This document shows positions 7,356 to 14,170 of a stretch of DNA of 36,208 nucleotides, one piece after another; positions within the stretch are counted from its first letter, which is position 1, and each line of letters begins with the position of its first letter. The DNA is from a virus: positions 1-36,208 of the IMG/VR virus record IMGVR_UViG_3300018426_001752; one strand, written 5' to 3'. The notes under the pieces were generated by a model. The model did not search any database and was not told the origin of the DNA. It saw nothing but the letters and a program-made list of their open reading frames with translations. The position numbers and the translations under genes were made by a program.

Positions 7356-7898
7356 ATGCCTACATTAAATCCTTCAATATCAGTAGAAATGGATACACAA
7401 GGTTCTGGTCTAAGCAACCTCAATCTTTTACAGCCTTCTGCTTTTAAGTTAGTGGTGGATCGCAAGAACTATCCCAACTTAGAATTTTTTGCTCAATCCG
7501 TATTGCATCCTAATGTATCAGTTAATCCCGTAGAGGTACCATACAAGAGAGTATCTGGTGTACCTTTCGCTGCAGATAAACTTACATATGGTGAACTTAC
7601 TACAATGGTAATTGTAGACGAAGATCTTAACTCATATACAGAAATGTATAATTGGGCCAATAGATTAGTAGAAGAGAATGAAATCTCTGCTACAGACAGA
7701 AGATCTTCAAAGGTACCTACTTATTGTGATATCACATTATTGATATTAAGTAGCCACAACAACACATCCAGAACAATTAAATATATTGATTGTATTCCAA
7801 CATCTGTGGGGGACATGGCTTTAGAATCTACTAGTGGAGATGTACAATACATTGTATTTCCCTGCAGCTTTAGATTCTCACATTTTGAACTACGCTAA
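7356..7898 (+). CDS. Second tail-tube-fold structural protein (gp19-like)
   Basis: 180 residues with an order of elements that parallels gp19 at 463: N-terminal F-K-L-V-V-D, a S-V-L-H-P-N-V-S-V-N-P-V-E-V-P-Y-K-R segment against gp19 ALPASTTG...VPFRGR, then L-T-T-M-V-I-V-D-E-D-L-N-S-Y-T-E-M-Y-N-W against D-V-W-T-P-T-I-I-N-D...R-W-M-N, and C-terminal Y-I-D-C-I-P-T-S-V against F-R-G-C-F-P-T-A-I. I infer a paralogous tube domain, for example a tube-initiator, baseplate hub or tail-completion ring. Marine T4-like phages often carry gene 3 (tail completion) next to uvsY, so gp3 is the main alternative. The late promoter at 7321 supports a virion role. Confidence 0.8.
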   Translation: MPTLNPSISVEMDTQGSGLSNLNLLQPSAFKLVVDRKNYPNLEFFAQSVLHPNVSVNPVEVPYKRVSGVPFAADKLTYGELTTMVIVDEDLNSYTEMYNWANRLVEENEISATDRRSSKVPTYCDITLLILSSHNNTSRTIKYIDCIPTSVGDMALESTSGDVQYIVFPCSFRFSHFELR

Positions 7899-7924
7899 AT
7901 AATTTTATATTATGAGGATATATT

Positions 7925-8365
7925 ATGGACTTAAAAACTATTCTTGACGAATGGAAAAAAGATAGTGTTATTGGTTCGGCACTGGACGAAACATCACGAG
8001 CCACACCTACCCTACATGCCAAATACCTTCAATGGTTATCAGAAGCCAAGCTGGCCAAGAAAAGAGCTGAGATCCAACAGAAGTTATTACTCAAAGACAA
8101 ATGGCTTTGGTATAATGGTAAGATGTCAGAAGAGAGAATGAAAGAGCTGGGCTGGGATTTTGATCCACTTGATGGACTCAAAATTATGAAAGGTGAAATG
8201 GATTATTACTATGATAGTGATATTGAAATACAACAGTCTGTAGAAAAGATTGAGTATTGGAAAACCATTGTAGAAACATTAACTGAGATAGTCAATAACC
8301 TTAATTGGCGACACCAGACTATCAGTAATATAATTAGATGGAAGACATTTGAAGCAGGCGGTTGA
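7925..8365 (+). CDS. uvsY: UvsY recombination mediator
   Basis: 146 residues (T4 UvsY 137). It loads the UvsX recombinase onto gp32-coated single strands. It matches T4 UvsY in layout: acidic/basic N-terminal helix (L-K-T-I-L-D-E-W-K-K-D), Y-L-Q-W-L-S-E-A-K-L-A-K-K in the place of T4 Y-S-K-W-L-N-K, a K-D-K-W-L-W-Y-N-G-K stretch in the place of K-A-R-L-D-Y-Y-S-G-R, and the C-terminal W-K-T-F-E-A-G-G like T4 F-E-A-G-K. It sits beside uvsW, as in T4. GAGGA precedes the ATG. A CTAAATA sequence at 7895-7901 is a degenerate late-box candidate. Confidence 0.88.
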   Translation: MDLKTILDEWKKDSVIGSALDETSRATPTLHAKYLQWLSEAKLAKKRAEIQQKLLLKDKWLWYNGKMSEERMKELGWDFDPLDGLKIMKGEMDYYYDSDIEIQQSVEKIEYWKTIVETLTEIVNNLNWRHQTISNIIRWKTFEAGG

Positions 8366-8367
8366 TT

Positions 8368-9036
8368 ATGTTTAATCATGTAGATCATGGTATTACTCTT
8401 CCTAAGATAACAAGGAAGACTACAAAGAAGGGTAGGAAGTATTTCACACCAAGTGGAAAAGCCTATCCATCTATTACAACAGTTTGTAGTATTCTTAGTA
8501 AGGATAGTATTATCAAATGGCGTAAAAGAGTAGGTGAAGAAGAAGCCAATAAAATTTCTCTTCAGGCATCTACAAGAGGTACAGCTGTACATAAGCTGGC
8601 AGAAGATTATCTCAACAATGAACCTGATTGGGATAAAGATGTTATGCCAAACAATCTTTTTTCTTTTAGTCATCTAAAATCAATTATTGATGAACGTATC
8701 AATAATGTATGGTTTCAAGAAGAGTATCTCTATAGTGATAAATTAGAATGTGCAGGGCAAGTGGATTGTATTGCAGAGTTTGATGGTCAATTATCTATTA
8801 TTGATTTTAAGACATCACGCAAACCAAAGAAAGTAGAATGGATCACAAATTATTTTATTCAGGCTTCATTCTATGCAGCTGCCTTCTATGAGAGAACTGG
8901 TATACCCATTAAACAAGGTGTTATACTTATTACGGTTGATCATTCCGAGCCCCAAATATTTAAGGTAAATACTTTTGATTACCTACCACATTTTATTGAC
9001 GTGAGAAAGAAATATAAGAATTTAAAGAATGCCTGA
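8368..9036 (+). CDS. RecB/MGME1-like PD-(D/E)XK exonuclease
   Basis: 222 residues. The catalytic pattern of the Cas4/RecB/MGME1 nuclease group is complete: R-G-T-A-V-H with His75, A-G-Q-V-D-C-I with Asp133, S-I-I-D-F-K-T-S with Asp146 and Lys148, and Q-A-S-F-Y-A-A-A-F with Gln165 (the QhxxY motif). Such enzymes degrade single-stranded DNA ends. In this operon it may process DNA ends for UvsX/UvsY-dependent recombination. The ATG at 8368 is preferred over a TTG at 8362. The gene follows the uvsY stop by two bases and overlaps uvsW by eight, suggesting one translational unit. No Cys cluster for an iron-sulfur centre is seen, so it is not a full Cas4. Confidence 0.88.
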   Translation: MFNHVDHGITLPKITRKTTKKGRKYFTPSGKAYPSITTVCSILSKDSIIKWRKRVGEEEANKISLQASTRGTAVHKLAEDYLNNEPDWDKDVMPNNLFSFSHLKSIIDERINNVWFQEEYLYSDKLECAGQVDCIAEFDGQLSIIDFKTSRKPKKVEWITNYFIQASFYAAAFYERTGIPIKQGVILITVDHSEPQIFKVNTFDYLPHFIDVRKKYKNLKNA

Positions 9037-10519
9037 TATTGTTTGTACATTAAAAGATTATAGTATGTTGTTAGTAGATTGTGAAGCCGGACTAGGTGCT
9101 GAACTATCCGACTACTTTTCTTTTTATGTACCTGGTTATAAATTTATGCCAGCCTATAAGAACAGAGTATGGGATGGTAAGATACGATTATTCAATCGCA
9201 TGAATGGAGAGCTCTCTGCTGGGCTATATACGTATTTGTTAAAGTTTGCAGCTGAGCGAGGGTATTCTGTTGACACTGAAGAGTCGGATCAATATGGATT
9301 TCCGATTCCTCCTCGAGAGCCTCTTCAATATGTATCTGATTTACTAGCTGACGCAAAGCTTCCATTTCAGCCTCGAGAATATCAATACGATGCGTTTGAA
9401 ACAGCCCTAACAAGAAGTCGAGCAATTCTATTATCTCCTACGGGTTCTGGGAAGTCATTTATTATTTATCTCATGATGAAATATTGGCTTCAGCATATTG
9501 CAGATGGTCCAAAAGCAAGTAGAGTACTAGTTATTGTACCTACTACCTCATTAGTAGAACAAATGTATCAAGACTTTATTGACTATGGTCAAGACCCAGA
9601 AGGTATTCATAGAATATATTCGGGTAAAGATAAAGTAACAAATAAATCTATTATTATTAGTACATGGCAATCTATCTACAAACTTCCAAGAAAATGGTTT
9701 GAACAATTTGGTATGATACTTGGGGATGAGTGTCATGGTTTTAAGTCCAAGTCTCTGTCGTCAATTATGAACAAAGCAACCGAGGCTAAATATAGATATG
9801 GATTCACAGGTACACTAGATGGTACCCTAACACACAGATTAATGTTAGAAGGTTTATTTGGTCCAGTATATCATGTTACCAAAACAAAAGATCTTCAGGA
9901 TGATGGAACTCTAGCACCACTAGACATTAATGTTCTTTTATTGAACTACTCAGAACAAACGAGGAAAGATTTTGGAAAGAAGACATACCAGGAAGAGATT
10001 GACTTCATTATTGGAAATGATACTCGTAATAGGCTCATTCGCAATCTCGCTTTGGATGCTAAGGGAAATACTCTCGTCTTATTTAATCGTGTGGACGCTC
10101 ATGGAAAACCTCTCTATGATTTGATAAATAATAAGGTAGAGAAGGATCGAAAGGTATTTTTCGTTAGCGGTGAAGTAGCAACATCTGATAGAGAAGCTAT
10201 TAGAAGAATCGTGGAGAAACAAAAAAATGCTATTATTGTTGCAAGTCTTGGTACCTTTAGTACTGGTATTAATATTCGGAATCTGCACAATATCATCTTT
10301 GCTAGCCCATCAAAGTCTCAAATTAAGGTCCTACAGAGTATCGGAAGAGGGTTACGCCAATCCGATGACGGAAGAATCACAACACTCTACGACCTGACTG
10401 ATGACCTGCATTGGAAGTCCAGAAAAAATTATACTTTGGTTCATGGTGCTTTAAGGGTTAAGATTTATGAAAAAGAGCAATTCAAATATAAAATTGTTAA
10501 GGTAGATATTAATGACTGA
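9029..10519 (+). CDS. uvsW: UvsW superfamily-2 helicase
   Basis: 496 residues (T4 UvsW 503). An ATP-dependent helicase that branch-migrates recombination intermediates, unwinds R-loops and helps switch replication from origin- to recombination-dependent mode. Motif Q/I region Q-P-R-E-Y-Q-Y-D then Walker A S-P-T-G-S-G-K-S (136-143), V-P-T-T-S-L-V-E-Q (Ia), DECH at 233-236 (motif II), G-F-T-G-T-L (III), and Q-S-I-G-R-G-L-R-Q-S in motif VI. The first ~110 residues form the double-stranded DNA-binding domain seen in T4. It overlaps the exonuclease by 8 nt and the following Sm-like gene by 8 nt. Confidence 0.96.
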   Translation: MPDIVCTLKDYSMLLVDCEAGLGAELSDYFSFYVPGYKFMPAYKNRVWDGKIRLFNRMNGELSAGLYTYLLKFAAERGYSVDTEESDQYGFPIPPREPLQYVSDLLADAKLPFQPREYQYDAFETALTRSRAILLSPTGSGKSFIIYLMMKYWLQHIADGPKASRVLVIVPTTSLVEQMYQDFIDYGQDPEGIHRIYSGKDKVTNKSIIISTWQSIYKLPRKWFEQFGMILGDECHGFKSKSLSSIMNKATEAKYRYGFTGTLDGTLTHRLMLEGLFGPVYHVTKTKDLQDDGTLAPLDINVLLLNYSEQTRKDFGKKTYQEEIDFIIGNDTRNRLIRNLALDAKGNTLVLFNRVDAHGKPLYDLINNKVEKDRKVFFVSGEVATSDREAIRRIVEKQKNAIIVASLGTFSTGINIRNLHNIIFASPSKSQIKVLQSIGRGLRQSDDGRITTLYDLTDDLHWKSRKNYTLVHGALRVKIYEKEQFKYKIVKVDIND

Positions 10520-10955
10520 ACTCACAAACATAAAACAATTTAAATTAAGCAATGGCGAAGAAGTCATTTGTGAGGTAGTTGAATGGTCTGATGAAGAGCA
10601 CTCTGACCTAGTCATTAGAAGAGCTCTTAAATTAAATGTATATGATGATGATACTAAGGGTGTAAGGTATTATCATTTTAAACCTTGGATGATGATGCAA
10701 GAGGGTGATGAAATGTTTATGACCCTTAATATTAATCATATTATATCCGAAGCAAATCCTACGGCTAAAGTAATTGCTAATTATATGGAAGCTGTAAAGA
10801 ATGCAAACTTAACAGAAGAAGAAATCGCTGCGAAGATAGAAGAGCATATAGCTAAAATGAGAGCTCAGGTAGAAGAAATTTCATATGCGCACGAGGATTC
10901 AGATTATGCTAATATCTTGATGTTTCCACGTGGCGACCCCAAGAAATTACACTAG
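10512..10955 (+). CDS. Sm-like small phage protein
   Basis: 147 residues with no confident named family. The first ~90 residues (F-K-L-S-N-G-E-E-V-I-C-E-V-V-E, then L-V-I-R-R-A-L-K-L, then M-T-L-N-I-N-H-I-I) look like a five-stranded Sm/LSm-type barrel, and the rest is a Glu/Lys-rich helix. The same strand pattern and N-T/S-I-K start occur in the gene at 20069 (K-L-F-D-G-L-E-V-V-A-E-V-V-E), so the two are probably paralogues. Sm folds often bind RNA, but no function is shown. It overlaps the end of uvsW by 8 nt and ends its operon. Confidence 0.75.
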   Translation: MTELTNIKQFKLSNGEEVICEVVEWSDEEHSDLVIRRALKLNVYDDDTKGVRYYHFKPWMMMQEGDEMFMTLNINHIISEANPTAKVIANYMEAVKNANLTEEEIAAKIEEHIAKMRAQVEEISYAHEDSDYANILMFPRGDPKKLH

Positions 10956-11039
10956 TATATCCCCCCTCCTCAAAACCCTCTATTAATTATAACCCGGTTT
11001 GCAGGATCTATCAACCCCCTAAATAAAATAAATTCGCCG
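10956..11039 (+). other. Intergenic pyrimidine-rich segment before gene 55
   Basis: Contains CCCCCCTCCTC at 10961-10971, complementary to a Shine-Dalgarno, and a CTAAATA near 11019 that weakly resembles a late box. I see no hairpin with a U-run. It separates the uvsW operon from the gene 55 promoter. Confidence 0.4.
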
Positions 11040-11068
11040 TTGAATTTATATAAAATTTATACTATATT
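11040..11068 (+). promoter_or_regulatory. Early-type sigma-70 promoter for gene 55
   Basis: TTGAAT at 11040-11045, 17-bp spacer, TATATT at 11063-11068 continuing as AATA. The start would be near 11075, just before GAAGGA and the gp55 ATG. An early promoter for the late sigma factor makes sense, because gp55 must exist before late transcription. Confidence 0.8.
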
Positions 11069-11092
11069 AATAGTAATGTGAAGGATCATATT

Positions 11093-11683
11093 ATGAGTAA
11101 AAGAAAAAATATACATTACGTTAACAATAAAGAATTCTCTCAAGCCGTAGTCGACTATTGTGGTGATTTGGCGGAAGCTAAACAAAAAGAAGAACCATTA
11201 CCAATTGTGCCTGATTATATCGCTTCATGCTTTCTAAAGATCGCGGAAGGTCTATCACACAAATCTAACTTCATTAGGTATACATATCGTGAAGAGATGG
11301 TAATGGATGCTGTAGAGAATTGTCTCAAAGCTATTGAAAACTATAATGTTGAGGCTGCTACAAGAACTGGTAATCCAAATGCATTTGCATACTTTACACA
11401 AATCTCATGGTATGCTTTTCTTCGTCGTATTGCAAAAGAAAAGAAACAACAAGACATTAAATTAAAATATATGACCTCTTCAGGTATTGAGGAGTATATT
11501 ATTTCTAATGGTGATACACAGTCTAATGCTGTAGTTCAGGCCTTTGTTGATACTTTAAAAGACCGTATTGACAAAGTAAAAGAAAAAGATGATGAGTTCA
11601 AAGTATTTGCTGAAAAAGAAAAGCAACAGAAGAAACTTACTAGAACCAAGATCGTTGATTCTGATTTAAGAGACTTTTTATGA
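11093..11683 (+). CDS. gp55: Late-transcription sigma factor gp55
   Basis: 196 residues (T4 gp55 185). It replaces host sigma-70 on RNA polymerase and recognises the TATAAATA late box together with the gp45 clamp and gp33. It aligns visibly with T4 gp55: Y-V-N-N-K-E-F-S-Q-A-V-V-D (T4 Y-V-N-N-K-E-L-L-Q-A-I-I-D), I-A-E-G-L-S, Y-R-E-E-M-V-M-D-A-V-E region, N-P-N-A-F-A-Y-F-T-Q (T4 N-P-H-A-Y-I-T-Q), and A-F-L-R-R-I-A-K-E-K-K. It ends in a short L-R-D-F-L, like the hydrophobic clamp-binding tail of T4 (S-L-D-F-L). The ATG at 11093 with GAAGGA upstream is better than GTG 11078. Confidence 0.93.
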   Translation: MSKRKNIHYVNNKEFSQAVVDYCGDLAEAKQKEEPLPIVPDYIASCFLKIAEGLSHKSNFIRYTYREEMVMDAVENCLKAIENYNVEAATRTGNPNAFAYFTQISWYAFLRRIAKEKKQQDIKLKYMTSSGIEEYIISNGDTQSNAVVQAFVDTLKDRIDKVKEKDDEFKVFAEKEKQQKKLTRTKIVDSDLRDFL

Positions 11684-12435
11684 AAATATTATTGACAGGA
11701 TGGGAGGGATGTGTTGGATCATCTCTTTCTCTTTACTTAAGGATGGAAGGCCACGATGTTCAACATTTTCAGGGAGACATTCGTGAATGGGATCGGTGGG
11801 CTTTTTATACCGATACATTTTGGGATGCTTTAATTCATCTAGCTGCTATACCAGGAGTTCGTAGATCGTTTGATATTCCAGAAGAATATTATGATCATAA
11901 TGTAAACGGCACCCGTAATGCTTTAAACTTTGCATCAACTGTTTGTATCAAACATTTATATGCTTCTTCCTCTAATGCTTATGAATGGTATGGTAATCCA
12001 TATGCAGCTACTAAGAAGATGTGTGAAGTAATGGGTGAAGAACATTATAATGCTAAGGGTATGAGATTCCATACTGTATGGCCTGGACGTGATGATATGC
12101 TCTATAAAAAGTTAATGAGAAATGAAGTAGAATATATCAATGCTAATCATTATAGGGATTGGATTCACGTTGATGATCTTTGTAATGCCATCTTGACTAT
12201 TTTAAATAATTGGGATAAAATAGATAAGAAAGTATTAGATATTGGTACTGGTTCAACCTTTAATGTATTAGAGATGGCCGAAGAAGTATTTGGCTGGAAA
12301 GGTGAGATTCGTCATGAAAATCCTATTGGAGAAAGAGTAAAGACACAAGCGGATGTACAATACTTATATGATCTAGGATGGAAACCAGAGAAAGATATAT
12401 TCAGTGAAAATATTAGTGATGGGGTTACCAGGTAG
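11680..12435 (+). CDS. NAD-dependent epimerase/dehydratase (extended SDR)
   Basis: 251 residues with an N-terminal Rossmann motif T-G-W-E-G-C-V-G (G7, G10, G13 as GxxGxxG), a Ser-rich strand A-S-S-S-N around 95-99, and catalytic Y-A-A-T-K (Tyr108, Lys112). The order Ser, Tyr, Lys and later R-D-W-I-H-V-D-D-L-C-N-A-I fit nucleotide-sugar epimerases/dehydratases. It is shorter than full-length bacterial enzymes (~310), so the substrate-binding domain is compact and the sugar cannot be named. It overlaps gp55 by 4 nt and the kinase by 32 nt. Its presence inside the replication core suggests an acquired nucleotide-sugar module. Confidence 0.85.
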   Translation: MKILLTGWEGCVGSSLSLYLRMEGHDVQHFQGDIREWDRWAFYTDTFWDALIHLAAIPGVRRSFDIPEEYYDHNVNGTRNALNFASTVCIKHLYASSSNAYEWYGNPYAATKKMCEVMGEEHYNAKGMRFHTVWPGRDDMLYKKLMRNEVEYINANHYRDWIHVDDLCNAILTILNNWDKIDKKVLDIGTGSTFNVLEMAEEVFGWKGEIRHENPIGERVKTQADVQYLYDLGWKPEKDIFSENISDGVTR

Positions 12436-12865
12436 TGGTAAGTCTAAGATTTCTAGAGAACTATCGGTTGGGTTAAACTGTGCCAGGTTTGACGCTGATG
12501 ATATTCGTAAAACAACTCAAGACTGGGACTTTTCTGAAGAGGGAAGAATAAGACAAGCTCGTAGAATGGCCAACCTTGCCGACTACGAAAAAGGTTGTGG
12601 ACGTATTGTAATATGCGATTTTGTTTGTCCTACTGATCTTACTCGTTATATTTTCGATGCTGATTTTACAATATGGATGGATACTATTAAAAAAAGTAAA
12701 TATGATGATACAAATAAAATATTTGAAAAACCTGAGAGTTATGATGTAAGGATTGATAGATGGATAGATCCAAACCTACTGTACAGTTACTCGGTCGCTG
12801 GCAGCCGTGGCATAGAGGTCACACCGAACTTTTTAAAAGAGCTTTTCAAAAAACTGGTCAAGTAA
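12404..12865 (+). CDS. P-loop kinase resembling adenylylsulfate kinase (CysC-like)
   Basis: 153 residues from a GTG. Walker A is G-L-P-G-S-G-K-S at 7-14. The next blocks follow CysC order: R-F-D-A-D-D-I-R-K (CysC L-D-G-D-N-V-R), F-S-E-E-G-R-I-R-Q-A-R-R-M-A, I-V-I-C-D-F-V-C-P-T, and D-T-N-K-I-F-E. Activity on APS is possible, but phage CysC-like kinases may act on other small hydroxylated substrates. GTG is needed to keep the first beta strand before the P-loop. The last 35 codons overlap the next gene in a different frame for 106 nt, which is unusual: the C-terminal residues after Y-D-V-R-I may be a non-native tail. Confidence 0.8.
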   Translation: MKILVMGLPGSGKSKISRELSVGLNCARFDADDIRKTTQDWDFSEEGRIRQARRMANLADYEKGCGRIVICDFVCPTDLTRYIFDADFTIWMDTIKKSKYDDTNKIFEKPESYDVRIDRWIDPNLLYSYSVAGSRGIEVTPNFLKELFKKLVK

Positions 12866-13131
12866 TAATTCAGGTTAGGAAAATGCCTAGAGATGATCAA
12901 AACCCATTTGATTATCATGATGTAAGACTTTTTATTACAAATGCACTTAAAGCAGAGGGATATGTATATGGAAAGGATTACGAAATAAATGATGTTCCTA
13001 ACATTATAGATATTGCCTTTGGCAGAAATGTGGGTTATACTATTACAGAACATGATTTAGGTGAAGAGATTCATAAAATCTCAGCGACAAATATTAGAAA
13101 GCAATTTAATGAAAGTAGCAATTATCAATGA
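12760..13131 (+). CDS. HxGH-family nucleotidyltransferase (NMNAT/ATP-sulfurylase-like)
   Basis: 123 residues with the adenylyl/cytidylyltransferase signature G-R-W-Q-P-W-H-R-G-H at 12-21 and a C-terminal I-S-A-T-N-I-R at 107-113, the pair that binds the nucleotide phosphates. The spacing is like archaeal-type NMN adenylyltransferase, though ATP sulfurylase uses similar motifs. Next to a kinase, it could be part of an NAD-salvage-like or PAPS-like two-step pathway, or activate a sugar or alcohol phosphate. AAGGA at 12748-12752 sets the start at ATG 12760, and an in-frame TAG at 12757 excludes a fusion with the kinase. It overlaps gp47 by 23 nt. Confidence 0.8.
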   Translation: MDRSKPTVQLLGRWQPWHRGHTELFKRAFQKTGQVIIQVRKMPRDDQNPFDYHDVRLFITNALKAEGYVYGKDYEINDVPNIIDIAFGRNVGYTITEHDLGEEIHKISATNIRKQFNESSNYQ

Positions 13132-14170
13132 CACTCATTGTGGCATTCGCAATAGCAGCGACATATTTCTCGATAACGCAGAGAAATTTTATAGCGATGT
13201 ATTTTTTCCTTATCTTTTGGAACATAATATTAGCCATATCATTCACCTTGGTGACTACTATGATAACCGGAAATTTATTAACTTCCGCGCTCTTCACCGT
13301 AACCGTAATCATTTCCTTAAACCGCTTAGAGAGTTAGGTATAACCATGGATATCATTTATGGTAACCATGACACATACTATAAGAATACAAATGAACTTA
13401 ACAGCCTAAAAGAATTACTTGGCCATTATATGAATGAGATTAACATTATTCAATCTCCAACCGTAATGGATTATGATGGTATGCAGATGGCAATGGTTCC
13501 ATGGATATGCCCAGAGAATGAAAAAGAATCTCTAGACTTTATTAATAATTGTAAAGCTGATTGGGTAGGTGGTCATTTTGAAATCACCGGATATGAAATG
13601 TTTGCAGGTCAGCCATCTCCTCATGGATTGGATCGATCTATATTTAAACGATTTGAGAAAGTCATTTCAGGTCATTTTCATCATAAATCATCTCAAGATA
13701 ATATTGAATATCTTGGATCACAAATGGAGTTCTTTTGGAATGATGCACACGATAATAAATACTTTCACGTCTTGGATACGGATCTACGGGTTCTTACTCC
13801 TGTGCGCAACCCTCATACTATCTTCCACCGTATTCGGTATGATGATACTTGTAACGACTATACTAGCTATGATCTAGATCAAGTTGAAAATAAGTTTGTA
13901 AAGATTGTTGTAATCAATAAATCAGATACATTTATGTTTGATAGGTTTATAGATCGTATTAATAATAGAAACATCCATGAACTAAAGATTGCAGAAAACT
14001 TTAACGAATTTCTTGGAGAAAATGTAGAAGATCAAGAAATATCGGTTGAAGATACCTCTACATTGCTCTATACTTATATAGACGCAGTTGATACAGATCT
14101 TGATAAAGATAAGATCAAACATCAAATGTCTGAATTGATGGTAGAAGCCCAAACCCTAGAAGTAGTATGA
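13109..14170 (+). CDS. gp47: Recombination endonuclease subunit gp47 (SbcD/Mre11-like)
   Basis: 353 residues from ATG 13109 (T4 gp47 339). It is the calcineurin-type phosphoesterase of the gp46/gp47 complex, which resects double-strand ends for recombination-dependent replication and degrades host DNA. Metallophosphatase motifs in order: N-D-T-H (Asp8, His10), H-L-G-D-Y-Y-D (Asp49), G-N-H-D at 85-88, then G-G-H-F and S-G-H-F-H-H. An upstream ATG at 13061 would add 16 residues lying within the previous gene. Its stop overlaps the gp46 ATG by four bases (ATGA). Confidence 0.95.
   Translation: MKVAIINDTHCGIRNSSDIFLDNAEKFYSDVFFPYLLEHNISHIIHLGDYYDNRKFINFRALHRNRNHFLKPLRELGITMDIIYGNHDTYYKNTNELNSLKELLGHYMNEINIIQSPTVMDYDGMQMAMVPWICPENEKESLDFINNCKADWVGGHFEITGYEMFAGQPSPHGLDRSIFKRFEKVISGHFHHKSSQDNIEYLGSQMEFFWNDAHDNKYFHVLDTDLRVLTPVRNPHTIFHRIRYDDTCNDYTSYDLDQVENKFVKIVVINKSDTFMFDRFIDRINNRNIHELKIAENFNEFLGENVEDQEISVEDTSTLLYTYIDAVDTDLDKDKIKHQMSELMVEAQTLEVV

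Noticed and set aside
10120-10130. GATAAATA inside uvsW (and a similar one inside gp62 near 18237) as late promoters.
   Set aside because: They are inside coding sequence, differ from TATAAATA, and are expected by chance in AT-rich DNA.
12685-12760. Programmed -1 frameshift joining the kinase to the nucleotidyltransferase, suggested by an A-run at ~12689.
   Set aside because: The A-run is not in phase for a canonical slippery heptamer, and an in-frame TAG at 12757 closes the nucleotidyltransferase frame just before its ATG.
13128-13337. A 69-residue hydrophobic frame with three possible membrane segments inside gene 47, starting on the nucleotidyltransferase stop (ATGA).
   Set aside because: It lies wholly within conserved gp47 metallophosphatase motifs, has only a weak ribosome binding site, and frames shifted from such sequence are often hydrophobic. 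A holin-like role cannot be supported.
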